Shown here: piece by piece, positions 32,375 to 43,837 of the stretch
How positions within the stretch are numbered: position 1 is the stretch's first letter
Layout: each line of letters begins with the position of its first letter
Source: Agroathelia rolfsii
Lineage: Eukaryota > Basidiomycota > Agaricomycetes > Amylocorticiales > Amylocorticiaceae
Assembly (NCBI GenBank): GCA_018343915.1
Contig: JABRWF010000003.1
Coordinates: 3,224,001 to 3,288,000, forward strand
Direction of reading: 5' to 3'
DNA: 64,000 nt
Made by a program: the position numbers and the translations under genes
The notes under the pieces: generated by a model
Seen by the model: the letters and a program-made list of their open reading frames with translations, nothing else
The model's database searches: none
What the model was told of the DNA's origin: nothing

Positions 32375-34762
32375 TTACATATTGCGATCATGATCCGCAG
32401 CCGCCTTGGCTTGCAAAACTTGAGCGCGACTCAACCATTTTTCCTCCGGGGTGAACCACCAGCTCACGATAGCAAAAATGGTCACTGCGCCTAAAATTAC
32501 AACAGCCTATCCCCCAATTGTGAGCCAATATAATAAAGCATGTTAGGGAAAGAACGCACGAAATTAAAGCTAGATGCATTGACAGGGAAATAAAATGGCG
32601 AAATATCCACGGCAAAGATAAGACCATTGAATAGTACCGCGCATATGTAGAACGGTTTTGCCCAGCGTCCGAGTCTGTATTGACTGCCCTGGAAGTCGTT
32701 GGGTGTAAATAGTAAACGCAGCAACGGTATGAGTCCGTAAGCTGCTATCGTCGGAACGCCACCGGCTGACACGAGACTCGTGAATGCGACCTGAGATGGA
32801 AGAATCGTGCAGAGAAGCAACGCCGCAAAGATGTAGATGACTGTCACAGCGTTTCTGGGTTGTCCATCTTTGGTGACTTGGCCAATCCATCCAGAAAGGG
32901 GGAAAACACCATCACGAGCAACCGCAAATACTAGACGGGAGGAGGCGACGATCGATACAGTCGTGTTCTATTTTAATGTTGAGTCCAAGAAATCAGGAAA
33001 AGTAAACTAAGATGAAACAAAAGTATAAACTCACCATAATAAGACCTAAAACAGCGATCAATGTCATGAATATGCTGGCGGGTTTGCCCAGTGCAAGTGC
33101 ATATACTTGAACGAAAGGTTGAGGTGCATCAAGGGCGAAAAGTGTATCAAGGTCTGGGATGCAGAAGAGAAAAAGAATTGTCGTAACAAATCCAAAAAAG
33201 GCGGTAGCAATAGCGCTCGTTAATATCCCCTTGGCTGCAACAACACTACGATAGTGTTAAAATAAATATATGGAGAGGCACCAAAATTCACAAACCTTGC
33301 GTTCTTCGTTTCTTCTGCTACATGTCCAGATGCGTCAAAGCCAGTCAGAGTACCTGCTGTGAAGAGGCTTCAAGAAGATGAATAAGCCCATGATTGCGCT
33401 GATAGGAAGAAGAAGAATCACAAGCAAAGAATCCAATTCCAGCCAGGAGGAGCTCCGGTCCCATTATCTAGAATGGACCCATTAAGTGCGAGCAGGGGGG
33501 GGGGAGGTACGTGTTTGCTCACATGTTAGAGTAAATACATCAGAAGCGGACCTGAACCCATATGTTTTCGAAACGGCAATCGGCAACCAAATCAGGCAGA
33601 GGAGGAAATCCAGCATGTATATGAATATGGAAAACTTGAAGACCCAGGAATACCATCTGGGAGGGAGGTAGTTCATAGCAACCGAGATCAGAAGCAAACC
33701 CTCGGAAATGCCCCAAATCAATGTCCTCCATTGGATATTGTCATTCCCAACACCGCCGGGAAATGGTATCTCGTAAACGGCAAGTTCAGAGACGATATAA
33801 TTCGCAGTACTCTATGTGATATATCAGTACCAAAGGTTCAAAACAAACAGGTATGCCCGAATACCTGGCAGTTACTGGCAGTGAATGTCATCCATGCCGT
33901 GCAAGCCCACCATGCAACCAAAAAGCCAACAAACCGTGCGTACTTAGGTCCTGCGCTCTCTGCAGCCCAGATATAGATGGACCCACTCAGAGGTAGGGCG
34001 GAGCATATCTCGGCTAAGACGGCGGCAGTAATCAGCATGAAGACAATGGTAATGATGTACGATGACCTAGTGCAATATAGTCAAAGAAGTGTTTTAGATG
34101 ACTATTGCATTATTCTACCATATGGCAGCCGGCCCGCCAGCCTGAAGACCCAAAAATATCGCGCTTCTAGAAAAGGTTGAGATACGACCTTTAGCCTAAA
34201 TGCCGCTCGTGAACCCATACCTTACACCACCAATGAAATTCAAAGCAACGAAGCTAGCTGCGAAACTTTCTAATAAATGCCAAGTGCGATGTAATTGCTG
34301 AGAAGGCAGTCAGACTATTTGCAACATAATTCTTAGCCCATATCATACCGGTTTGTAGCCCAATTGTTTCTTTATAAGATGATGTGGTCAGTAAAATAAA
34401 TCGGGCCCCAGAAAAAGGGGAAACTAGGATGGTGATACTGGGGGGCTTCCCTACGCAGGTATGAGCGCTGTTCAGGTTCGAGCGGTATGATCTCAACCCT
34501 CAGTGTTTTGCGCTATCATCTTTGCGGACAATTTTAACGCATCACACATGAGGATACCCGCAGCCATTTCCAGTCTTCACCACTACAAAATCGACGTTAC
34601 CGATTTGATATAACATTATGGCTAGTCCGAATCTCTTCCGGCGCCCAGTACCGGTAGCTGTGGTAGCCCCATAGTTCCCGTGATGTTTACCAGCTGCAAT
34701 TCGTCTGTATCAACAGACATGCCATCTTCGGGTGCAAATTGTTCTTGTGTTTGTGCCATCAT
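32375..34762 (-). CDS. Amino-acid/polyamine/choline-type permease (APC superfamily)
   Basis: This is a plasma-membrane or vacuolar secondary transporter with about 12 helices, similar to fungal GABA/choline/basic amino-acid permeases; the substrate is not deducible. The start is ATG 34760-34762, with exon 1 at 34691-34762 encoding an acidic leader ending DTDELQL. A 21-nt exon (34349-34369) then adds KQLGYKP. Exon 34221-34297 gives QLHRTWHLLESFAASFVALN and then FIGGV. Family blocks follow: FLGLQAGGPAAIWSSY, AEICSALPLSGSIYIWAA, ESAGPKYARFVGFLVAWW, GTLTGFDASGHVAEETKNA and SSRLVFAVARDGVFPLSGW. The order matches the UGA4/HNM1-type group. The C-terminal tail is EEKWLSRAQVLQAKAAADHD and then RNM, with TAA at 32375-32377. 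The first intron is 321 nt, several times longer than its neighbours. Confidence 0.87.
34349..34369 (-). other. 21-nt microexon of the permease gene
   Basis: This exon encodes K-Q-L-G-Y-K-P between acceptor ATAAAG and donor GTATGA, phase 0 on both sides. Together with its neighbours it recreates the family N-terminus L-x-x-L-G-Y-K-P-Q-L-x-R. The residues are conserved just before the first membrane helix of these permeases. Confidence 0.65.
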
Positions 34763-34949
34763 TGAGTGAATGCGGGAGAAGACCGAGACTCTGCGAGGAA
34801 AACACAAGAAACGGTAGATGATAGTGTTGATTGTATATTTTATAGTACAAAAAGTGTGCCTGCTGATGTAATCTGATGCGTGTGTGTAAATAATGTCCCG
34901 GAACTCTCCTACGGGCTCCCTCGCTGTTCCGAATCGGTGATTATGGCAC

Positions 34950-37900
34950 CTAAGGAATGCCTAGACGCTGTGGTGAAAACAAAACGAATCGGGATAAAGT
35001 CGACAACAAGCGCATAGGAAACTACTCACGGGCTTTAGAGCTTTGATGAGCAACCATTCTTCTGTGGTCACGTCTGCCTTGAACGATTCCTAAAAGCAAA
35101 TCAATGTCAAATTCCTAAGAAGAATAAAATCAAGCTTACCTTCAATACGTCGATACTCTGTCGGGTGATGTGACTCAATATCTCATCCTTTTCGTCGAAA
35201 TGACGTCCAAACATCTTGGCAGACTGGTAAACCGCATGCTCAATCCTGACTGCTACTCCTCCTCCAGCCTGAGACTTCTTAATGAGATCATGAGACTTGT
35301 GGTTGATCTCCAAGGATGTTCTAAAAACTAAGTTAGTTCATCTGATAAAAGCTACGACTACCAACCAACATACATCTTCCCGAGATCGATTATCTCTCGT
35401 TTTCCAGTAGCAGGATCGGTCTTGACCACACATAAAGGTGTACCAACGCGCAATGTGCCATCCAGGATATCCACACCGAGGATAATAGGGTCACGTTTAC
35501 AGAAAGTCGCGATTGTCTTCAAGCGACAAGGCCAGATTGCTTGGGGTGCAGCATCTCTTCGCTTTGCTTCAACAATCTCGGCATTGTAAGCAGTGAAAGC
35601 GTCGAAAAGATGATAAATAATATCCGCTGTTCTATCGTCAGCAATAACTCGCTTATGTTTGCGTGATAATTACCTTTGAAAACACGGATGCCCATCTCCT
35701 CTGCGAGTCGTTCAGCATCTTTATCTACTGCAACATCGAAGCAGAGAATACAAGCCAACTCCCGTGCCTTCTCGAGCATAGTGGCTGCTCGCATGACGTC
35801 TTTCTTGTGTACGGGACCAATGTTGATACCGGATACAGGAATCTTGCTACTTTTGAGGAAGTCGAGGAGAGCCTCCAGTGATCCGAGAGTACTCGCTTGG
35901 ACGCAGACGCCGCGACCGGATTTGTCAATTGAATTGAGCAATGATGTGAGATCGGACATGACTTCTTCACGCAAGTCATCCTCATCATCATCGGGACCGC
36001 AAACAAGTAATCTAGAGCCTGCAATCGCTTTCTCCAAATCAGGAGCGGCAATCTTGACACCCAAGGCCGCTCTGACCTCTTTATGGTGGACGTAGGCAGA
36101 CTAGGCTAGATGTTAGGAAAGTGTCAAAAAAGTGAGATGGTGTTCGAGACTGACTTTAATACGAAGCTCGCGTAATGGTTGCGGCGTGAGTAGTGCTCGA
36201 ACCTGAGTTACGATAGGCCCATTGAGACCACAGACAACAATCTTGTCGCTCTCTCTCAAAATACCATTGGACAACACAACATCGATGGTTGTACCCAAGC
36301 CCTCAATGACCTTGACTTCCAGAACCGTGCATTCTAATTCGGAAAGGTACATCAGGCGGTCGCTCATGCGCTGCTGCGTCAAGTGGACAAGGAGCATAAT
36401 CATATCTGGTACTCCTTCTCCAGTAACGGCCGAAGTGGGAACGAGTGAAACATTGCGGGCAAAGTTCTTATTCTCATAGTAAGGAACAGCGTTAAGACCT
36501 TGCTCTGCGAAGGAAACGATCGTATTTTGCAAGCGGGTCTCGAATTCTCGCTGTACAGAGAGCTTTTGTTTGGCTAGTGACTCCTGGAAAGCGCCATCAG
36601 GGGTAGCTTCCCAGCCATAGAGACGATCAATCTACTAAGCCATCAGAAATGTCAAATATTCATTACGAGTTAAACTGACCTTGTTCAGGGCAACAATGAA
36701 CGGGGTCTTGCGATCACGAAGTAATCTCAGAGACTCCAAGGTTTGAGCCTCCAACCCGTGCTAGATGTACATTAAGAAAGGGGCCATAGGTGTACAGCTT
36801 TTCTTTTATATCTTACCATGATGTCGACGACGAGAATGGCGATATTGCATAGCGAACTGCCACGAGTACGCAGATTTGTGAATGATTCGTGACCGGGCGT
36901 ATCAATGACAAGTAGACCAGGAATCTTGTATTCTTGAGATCCGTCCTGTAACTAGGGCTGAGTTTCTGAACAATAGAAATCATTCAAACGAGAATACCCT
37001 GTTCATCACTGCTGTCTTGGTCTTGATTGCTTCAACAGGGAAGAATGTGGCACCAATCTGCTGTGTGATACCACCGGCTTCACCTTCTTGGACATTTGTT
37101 TGACGGATCTAAGAACGTGAAAGCAAATATCAGATTGACCGTAAGATAAGGATCTTGAAGTAATATACCTTGTCGAGAAGCTTGGTTTTTCCAGTGTCGA
37201 CATGACCAAGAATACAGCAAATAGGGCTACGAAGATTGTCCTTGCTTCTGGCGGCCATAGCTTCTTCGTGTGCTTTGGCACGCCGTGCTGCAGCCTCTGC
37301 CTTACGTTGCGCAGCCATTTTCTCTGCCTTGGTCCTCTCTTCCTCCGAGGAAGACTCCTCGGACGAGTCTTCGGAATCATCAGAGTCAGAATCGCTCTCC
37401 TCCTCCGTTGATTCCTCCTCCGAGGACTCAGCCTCGACGGCTTTAGCTGGAGCTACTTTAGCAGGTGCTGGTGTAGACGCGGCTACGGCAGGAGCGGAAG
37501 TCTTTGCAGGAGCGACGGCAGCGGCATCTGTAACTTTTGCTGGTAAATCAACCGGAGATCGGCAGAGATCAGTAATGAACGAACCTTTCTCTGCTGTTTT
37601 CACTGTGGCACCATTCGCTGAAAGAAAAAATCAGGCAAAAATGTTGAGCAGACTAAATTATAGAGATGCTCACACTTCGACCCAGCCTTGACGAGCTGAG
37701 ATTTGGGGTCAGCAGCTGGTCCTTCGTCATCACTAGAGTCATCCCAAGATTTGCCGGTCTCCTCCTGTGCAGGCCTCACCGGTTCTCCTTCGCTACTGGC
37801 GTCCCAGTCATCTTTGGCTCCGCTAGGCGTCTCTGCTGGTGCTGGCTGAGCAATGGGTTCAGGAGACAGCGGACGAGAAACTGGTGCTGGTGATGCAGCA

Positions 37901-39539
37901 GCAGAGTCATCCTTGACAGCAGCAGGTCCTTTTTTCTTACGGTTCCCATATACGACTTTCTTCGGTCCCGCAGGCGGAGCAGTAATCGTGTCCTGCAAAC
38001 CCTCAATCTGGACACCAGAAGAGAGTAGGGCCTGCTTTCTCTTTTCGGCTAGGGCTTTCTCTTCCTTTTGTTTCTTGGTAAGGTAACGGCCTTCCTTCTT
38101 TGCAAGCTCGCGTTTAGCCTAGTACGCACGTAGATTAATGAAATGTCTGTGCAGAAATAACGAAAATATTACCTTTTCTTTGTCTTTCTTCCTTTGCTTC
38201 TCTTCCTCCTTCCTTCTCTCCTCCTCAGCAGCCTTACGTTCCTCTTCTTCAATTCTGCGGCGCTCTTCTTCCTCTCTTCTTCGCGCCTCCTCCTCGAGCC
38301 GCTTCTTCTCCTCCATCATCGCCTTCAAGGCGCTAATGCCAGTCGCCTTCTTCTTTCCCGCGGCCGACGCTGGCGCTGGCGCATCCTCCTCCTTCTTCGC
38401 ACCTTTCTTCTTCTTCTTCTTCTTTTTGGCATCACCGTCTGCTGCAGCTCCTGCTTCATCACCATCATCTTCATCTCCTTTTACCTCTTCGACGGGTATC
38501 GAGTCTGCTTTGGGTTCTGATTCAGGCACCGGTGCGGTCGTGACTGCTTCCACTTTCTTAGCAGCAGCTTGCGCCTTTTTCTTAGCCTATAAAAGGAAAT
38601 ATCAGCCGATGAAGTTCTCTACCTCTCCGCTACGTCGCTTATCAAAGCCGACAAAGCGCGCGATGGCTCTAAACACACCTTTTCCTTTTCTTTCTTAAGC
38701 TTTTCCTTTTCCTTCTTAGAAAGTATTTTAGGCCCGTCATCGGCAGGCCCGTCTTCTTCGTCCTCTGGAGCAGCTGCAGGGGCGGTGGGTGTCGGTGTGG
38801 CGGCGTCTGAACGGCAAAGATGACGTCGTATAAGTCAACAGTCAAACCAGGACCAATGTCACTGCAAATGGACCCTTACCTTCCTCTTCTTCGTCGCCTT
38901 TCTTAGCTACTTTGCCTTTCTTGCCGCCCTTCTTTTTCTTTTCTTTGACGGGACCCCACTCTTCGTCAGCCAAGTCTTCTGCTGTCATCTCAACAGGCCC
39001 TTTGGATGCAGCAGGAGCAGAGTCACCGTCTGCGTCGCTATTTCGGGTATCACCGTCTTCTGCATCGGGTGTTGGGGGTGATTCGACCTTTTTACCCTTC
39101 TTTTTGTCCTTTTTTGTTTTGGATGCAGAAGCCTTGATTGCAGACTAAGGAGCATGTGCAGATTAACGATTAAGTCATAGTTCGGTGCGTCGTATGCACA
39201 GAAAAAAGACTTGAGAACAAGAAAGAACCGAGATGTAAACCAAGTACAGAGATGACAAAGACATACCATGAGACCTCCGAAATCCTCCTCCTCTTCTCCT
39301 CCAAAGTCTTCCACAGCCAGACCAGCAAATCCACCCGCCTTCGACTTTGAAGCTAAATCATCTACGTCCTCTGGTTGCGCTTGCAAGCCATCCTGGGGGA
39401 CCGATTCTCCTGCATTTTCCCTATTGCGGCGATGATGGAGACATTGATGACCCGATCAAGTTGCGCAAAATGGCACGCACCAGTAATCGTCATCATTGGC
39501 CTTTTTTCCACCCTTTTTGCCCTTGTTTTTTGGTGCCAT
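34950..39539 (-). CDS. FUN12: Eukaryotic translation initiation factor 5B (eIF5B)
   Basis: eIF5B is the cytosolic GTPase that joins the 60S subunit to the 48S complex in the last step of initiation; it is homologous to bacterial IF2. The start is ATG 39537-39539 ([20 protein letters not shown]). The N-terminal third is a Lys/Glu/Ala-rich extension with [14 protein letters not shown] and [20 protein letters not shown] coiled-coil stretches, plus an acidic Ser/Asp/Glu tract (about 37330-37440). The G domain shows G1 [13 protein letters not shown], switch [14 protein letters not shown]3 [20 protein letters not shown]4 ALNKIDRLYGW and G5 PTSAVTGEG. Domains II-IV follow: [52 protein letters not shown] and [15 protein letters not shown]. 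The C-terminus is [20 protein letters not shown] with RLGIP. The stop is at 34950-34952. All expected modules are present. Confidence 0.95.
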
Positions 39540-39932
39540 AGCAAGATCAGCGAGATGGAGATGAAACCTGTCCTGAAGCGGGCCTGTTTCGATTATATTT
39601 TCGTGTGACTAAACTGTGAGATCGAAGGGTGTGAGCGTTTCAACGGAGCCTTGCAATTATTATGCAGAAGCAGACGCGATTAAGCCAAGCACAGTATCTG
39701 CCTATGCCGTATGTAGGTCAGCGAACCGGACTGAGAAGTCGAAATGAAGTTGGTGGACCAGGTGAAGATGCAGCAGACGGTCCGGAGACCGAGTTATCGA
39801 CTGCTTCCGGATCATCTCTGACCACTGGCAGGACTATAATCTCTGTAGAGTTGTCACAAATCGATTGGCCCTTGTCCCTTCCAACTCTGATAATAGCAAC
39901 GGCGCCAGGGATCGTTAACCAATCTGAACGAC
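39540..39932. promoter_or_regulatory. Bidirectional promoter of eIF5B and ARL2
   Basis: This 393 bp space separates two head-to-head housekeeping genes. A plus-strand ATG at 39662 opens a 128-codon frame that overlaps ARL2 exon 1 in another frame. If transcription starts upstream of it, this would act as an overlapping upstream ORF. No clear TATA box is visible. Confidence 0.5.
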
Positions 39933-40878
39933 ATGGGTCTCATGACGATCATCCGCAAAAACCGGCTCAAGGAGAAGGAGATGCGACTCCTGTTTGTGTG
40001 AGAAGGGTATTAACTGGTCTCTCTTTTCTGGCTAAACACGAATAAGACATGCGTATCGACTATTAGGGGCCTAGACAACGCCGGGAAAACGACGATCCTG
40101 AAGAAATTAAATGGGGAGGACATCATGAGCGTCAGCCCTACCCTCGGGTTCAATATCAAGACGTTCGTGCATGACAAGTAAGTGCAGCCAAAAAATTCTT
40201 CCCTTTTTCTTGGTTGTCAATTCGCTTCGGTTTGCTTAATGGCCGCTGTCAAACAACCCTGTTTCTTCGTCAATACTTTGATTCAAATCCAGATACACGC
40301 TAAACATATGTAAGCCCTGCCGCGCCAATGGTTAGATGGCAGCCCCCCAATCAACTCAAAAACGGCAATCGATCGTCGACAGGGGACGTTGGTGGTCAGA
40401 AGTCATTGAGGCCATACTGGCGAAATTATTTCGAGCAGACAGACGCCATCGTTTGGGTTGTAGACTCGGGCGATCGTCTACGTATTCAGGATTGTAGAGA
40501 AGAGCTACACAACGTTCTGCTTGAGGATGTACGCCAGAGTCTTTCATCCATCTTTAATGCTATACCATTCCTTTCCTCCTTTGCAGCGACTTGTAGGTGC
40601 CTCGTTGCTTGTGTTCGCTAACAAGCAGGACATCGAAGGGTCGATGACAGACCAAGAAATCCGTCAGGTGAGCCATGTAAAGTTACCGGGTTGTCCGCTT
40701 ATGGGAGACTGGCTGACCCGTCCACGTACCCCTTGTCCCTAAGGCTCTCGACCTTGACTCGATCAGGAATCACAATTGGACAATTTGGCCTTGTAGTGCG
40801 GTCACGGGTGAGAATTTAGTATCAGGGCTTGACTGGGTTGTCAACGATGTTGGCACACGTCTATACTATGGTCTGTAA
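39933..40878 (+). CDS. ARL2: ARF-like small GTPase ARL2
   Basis: ARL2 binds tubulin cofactor D and helps tubulin folding and microtubule dynamics; it also works in mitochondria. The start is ATG 39933 ([20 protein letters not shown]). The P-loop is [16 protein letters not shown], switch I includes [11 protein letters not shown], and switch II is [21 protein letters not shown]4 is NKQDIEGSM and G5 is PCSAVTGEN. The C-terminus [20 protein letters not shown] is typical for ARL2. Exons are 39933-39997, 40067-40177, 40293-40309, 40383 to about 40528, then from about 40588. The third exon is 17 nt and carries YTLNI before WDVGG. The Gly2 is present, although ARL2 proteins are generally not myristoylated. 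The stop is TAA 40876-40878. Confidence 0.94.
40293..40309 (+). other. ARL2: 17-nt microexon of ARL2
   Basis: The sequence ATACACGCTAAACATAT lies between acceptor AAATCCAG and donor GTAAGC. It encodes (K)-Y-T-L-N-I-(W), with split codons at both ends. It links HDK of exon 2 to WDVGGQK of exon 4. Frame arithmetic (65+111+17) agrees, and skipping would shift the frame. Confidence 0.75.
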
Positions 40879-42544
40879 CATCTTGATAGCACATTCTTTG
40901 GCCATGTAAGCAGGCCATGAATTGTGCTATTTATTTGCTCCCCCAAATCAGATAGTCGGCCTAGGGATTTAACCTTGCGCTGCGCCCACGGTTTTACAAC
41001 AGATATGCGCGTCATATGAGATGACATGAAACATTTAGAGGTTATAACGCGTGTTTTCATCTTTTACGAGCACAAATGACTGTTGTCTCTCCTGTTCAGT
41101 GTTGCCCTACTCATTTTCGTTCGAGGATAAGGCGTGTCACGGTCAATGCGGATGGTGTGCTCCTATGAATAGCTGTGGTACCATTGCCCTTGTCTGCCTC
41201 GCCTTGAGGGCGTGTTTCTTGCTCCCGCGATGGGGAACACGGTGCTATGCTAGTTATACAAGACATTGGTAAATGAACAACACGTTTACTTGACGCGTTG
41301 ATGTCACACCTTATGATAGTCATGTTTGATTCATGTCTTCTTGTTTATCATTTGATTATGTAATGCTGATCATATCTAATTGATTCCTACCTGTTCTTGC
41401 GTTATTGTGTAACCCCCATGTCCAGACCTGATTGGGTTTGACTTCTAGGTAATGCGATGGACGGATATCGGCAATGGACATACACCTACCAGTCACGCCA
41501 TCAAGTCAAAAGTCTCTCAAGTTAATATGATATGCGACATGTCTCTTTGACAAGCCATATTCCAATTTTGGACCATAAATTTTGCAGAGCATAACTGAGG
41601 ATCGAACAGCTCAACAAACAGACCATACATAGTGTATGACACTACGCAGCAATAGCAAGGTGGCGATAAGAATACAAAACGCCCTTTCTCCGCCTTTATA
41701 ATTATGCGATCCTCTTTGCCAGCGTCGTACTTCTTTAAAATAATTAACCCAACTTCTCGAGTCCAGAGCGTATATAATCATTATCCTCGACTGAAACCAT
41801 GCCAGTTACAATAGGATGGGTGTATGCGCGCAAACTCGGGTGCAATAATCAGATGACATGCATCGGCCCTACCTTTTCTTCTTGGGCGGCTGATGACATA
41901 CCCAGACAAGAAACATCACTACCACCCCCAATCGAAATCAAATTATTACCTTTCTGGTCCTAGAAATTCACGTTCATTGCGAGATTTGCAATGATTACAG
42001 CACTTAGATTGTCTAACGTCAATAGTACCTCAAGTTCCTTCATGACAGCCTCCGTTGCGTCCATTTTCATCGTTCAAGATAGATATGCCACTCGGCAAAG
42101 TCAAATACATTGCCTCCACATGCCCGAGCTTGAACATTGTCATGACGTGTCTGATGGTAGTTACCAGCTCTTACTTCTCATATCTTTCATCGGCCCCCGA
42201 CACTATTGACTGGAAGAAAGCCCTCCACGAAAATATAGCCCATCAGTTATGTAATCGTATTGGGAAATTGACCGAGTTCGGATGTATTATCTCTAAGCCA
42301 GAGGCACACAACTCGCCGGGCCAGAGAATTAAGAAATCCTACCTTGTATGTGTATAAGCTTGACTCGAGCCTAACACCTGCTCGGCTCCACAATCACATC
42401 GGACATTTTACGGGTCCTATCAATAATGATGGCCATGCCGGAGTATCCTCTTTTCTCTAGTCTTCTATTTTCGGTAATAATAACACAAAGCTGTAGCATT
42501 GCTACTACACGACGCTGATCATCTCCCAAAAGTTCCGACGATTT

Positions 42545-42924
42545 TCAGCCCCTCGGGTAATTATCTATAAGCGAAAGGCCCGGCCGACCTGGAGAGAGTT
42601 TTTTGATCAAAGATATCTGGTTCGAGACCATGTGAACTGACCTTCGGTTGTTACAATCTTCTCACCCCATTCGAATTTCTCTCTTTCCTTCCTTTTGCAC
42701 ATTCCACCGGCGCAGAGCATACCATCAGCCGCCTGGCACCCAACGTTTGCCTCTCCTTCAACAGCATACACATCAATCAATTTGACTTCTCTTCTTGATA
42801 TGAATAGCTAGCAAGTTCGTTTCCAAATGATAAACAGATGGGCAGAAGATAAATGACAACATACACCTATGCTTCTTTCTTTGGGAGGACCGATGCCATT
42901 ACCCAGTACTGAGTTGTCAATCAT
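42545..42924 (-). CDS. Candidate small spliced gene, product unknown
   Basis: The start is ATG 42922-42924. Exon 42865-42924 encodes MIDNSVLGNGIGPPKERSIG and ends at a consensus GTATGT donor. A 57-nt intron leads to exon 42642-42807 (LFISRREVKLIDVYAVEGEA, then NVGCQAADGMLCAGGMCKRK and EREKFEWGEKIVTTE). A 53-nt intron (GTCAGT..CTCCAG) then joins an exon reading GRPGLSLIDNYPRG and stopping at TGA 42545-42547. That frame stays open after the TGA to a TAG at 42371, with SSELLGDDQRRVVAMLQLCV and RRLEKRGYSGMAIIID. A longer protein, another splice choice or a decayed gene are therefore possible. No family is recognised. Support is frame and splice consistency only. Confidence 0.3.
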
Positions 42925-43672
42925 CGCATCTATTCATTCAGTGTAGTTCTAAACGGAAAGGCCACGGCATATGCAGGCTTCAAAGTATTTTCCCATGAGT
43001 ATTTTTACATATGGTTTTTGTGCATTGCACATACCCGAGCAAGTATATCACTCCATATCATCTTATCTTTGGCTATAGGATTCCCCTAATCTGAACCGAA
43101 GCTTAGTCGAGCTTAATCCTCGCATCTCCACTATAAACCTACGCAACATTTTATGTCCTACCTCTTCGGTAGTCCGGGCTGGAGCGGTACAGAAAGCGGT
43201 CAGAGCAGAGTGTTCCCAATAGGAAAAGAAAACTGAAAAGACTGCTTGGCTTGGCAAAGTAGCTGTTCATACATCAAATGCACTGCCTTGACCATGCTTT
43301 GCTGGCGTACTCCTTTTCAAGGATCAAAAAATGGGTGAGCAAATGAAAACTGCGAGTTTGCAAAACGTCCGGGAATGAAGCGCATACATTCAGTCTCTGC
43401 CCAAGCGTCCGAGAAAAGACCCTTTTCGCTACTTTTTTTTTTTTTTTGGCGATGATACTATTATGGATGGCTGATGACGACTTGGACAACACTAATTGAT
43501 TTTTCCGCCTGAATGAAGTCCTAGAGCGACAGTTAGACCTTGTTCCCCCCCTGGAAGCCGATCGTCGTTGGTGTCGGTGTCTCCATGCATACCGCCCACA
43601 TACCCCCGACTGCCCATGACGATCCGCTACCTGGTTGCATGTGCTCATACTGATATCCATCATGCCATGGTA

Positions 43673-43837
43673 TCAGGGACCTCCAACCTGCACCCCGAGC
43701 GTATGGCCACAATAGTAATTGTAGTCGGAAATCGTCGCTCTCTGACGTTTTCCCAAGGACCTGCACCGGGATTGTCCCCGCCTCTTTGGCGCATCCATGG
43801 CTACGTGGCCACCGGTTACGACAATGCGACCATCCAT
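43673..43837 (-). CDS. Candidate 54-residue ORF, product unknown
   Basis: This ATG-initiated frame (MDGRIVVTGGHVAMDAPKRR, then SDYNYYCGHTLGVQVGGP) sits in a locally GC-richer patch. The opposite strand and another minus frame are also open here, so chance is a serious alternative. No homology is recognised. Confidence 0.15.
   Translation of the reverse strand: MDGRIVVTGGHVAMDAPKRRGQSRCRSLGKRQRATISDYNYYCGHTLGVQVGGP

Noticed and set aside
41744..42070. Second minus-strand spliced candidate below the 42.5-42.9 kb gene
   Set aside because: The exon that looked attractive at 41902-41960 goes out of frame and meets a stop when the bases are counted exactly.
42545..42547. In-frame TGA as a selenocysteine codon
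   Set aside because: Agaricomycetes are not known to have the selenocysteine machinery, and I see no SECIS-like element. A stop, alternative splicing or decay is simpler.
42619..42629. GGTTCGAGACC matches the B-box of a tRNA gene
   Set aside because: No A-box lies at the right distance upstream and neither the T-stem nor the acceptor stem can form.
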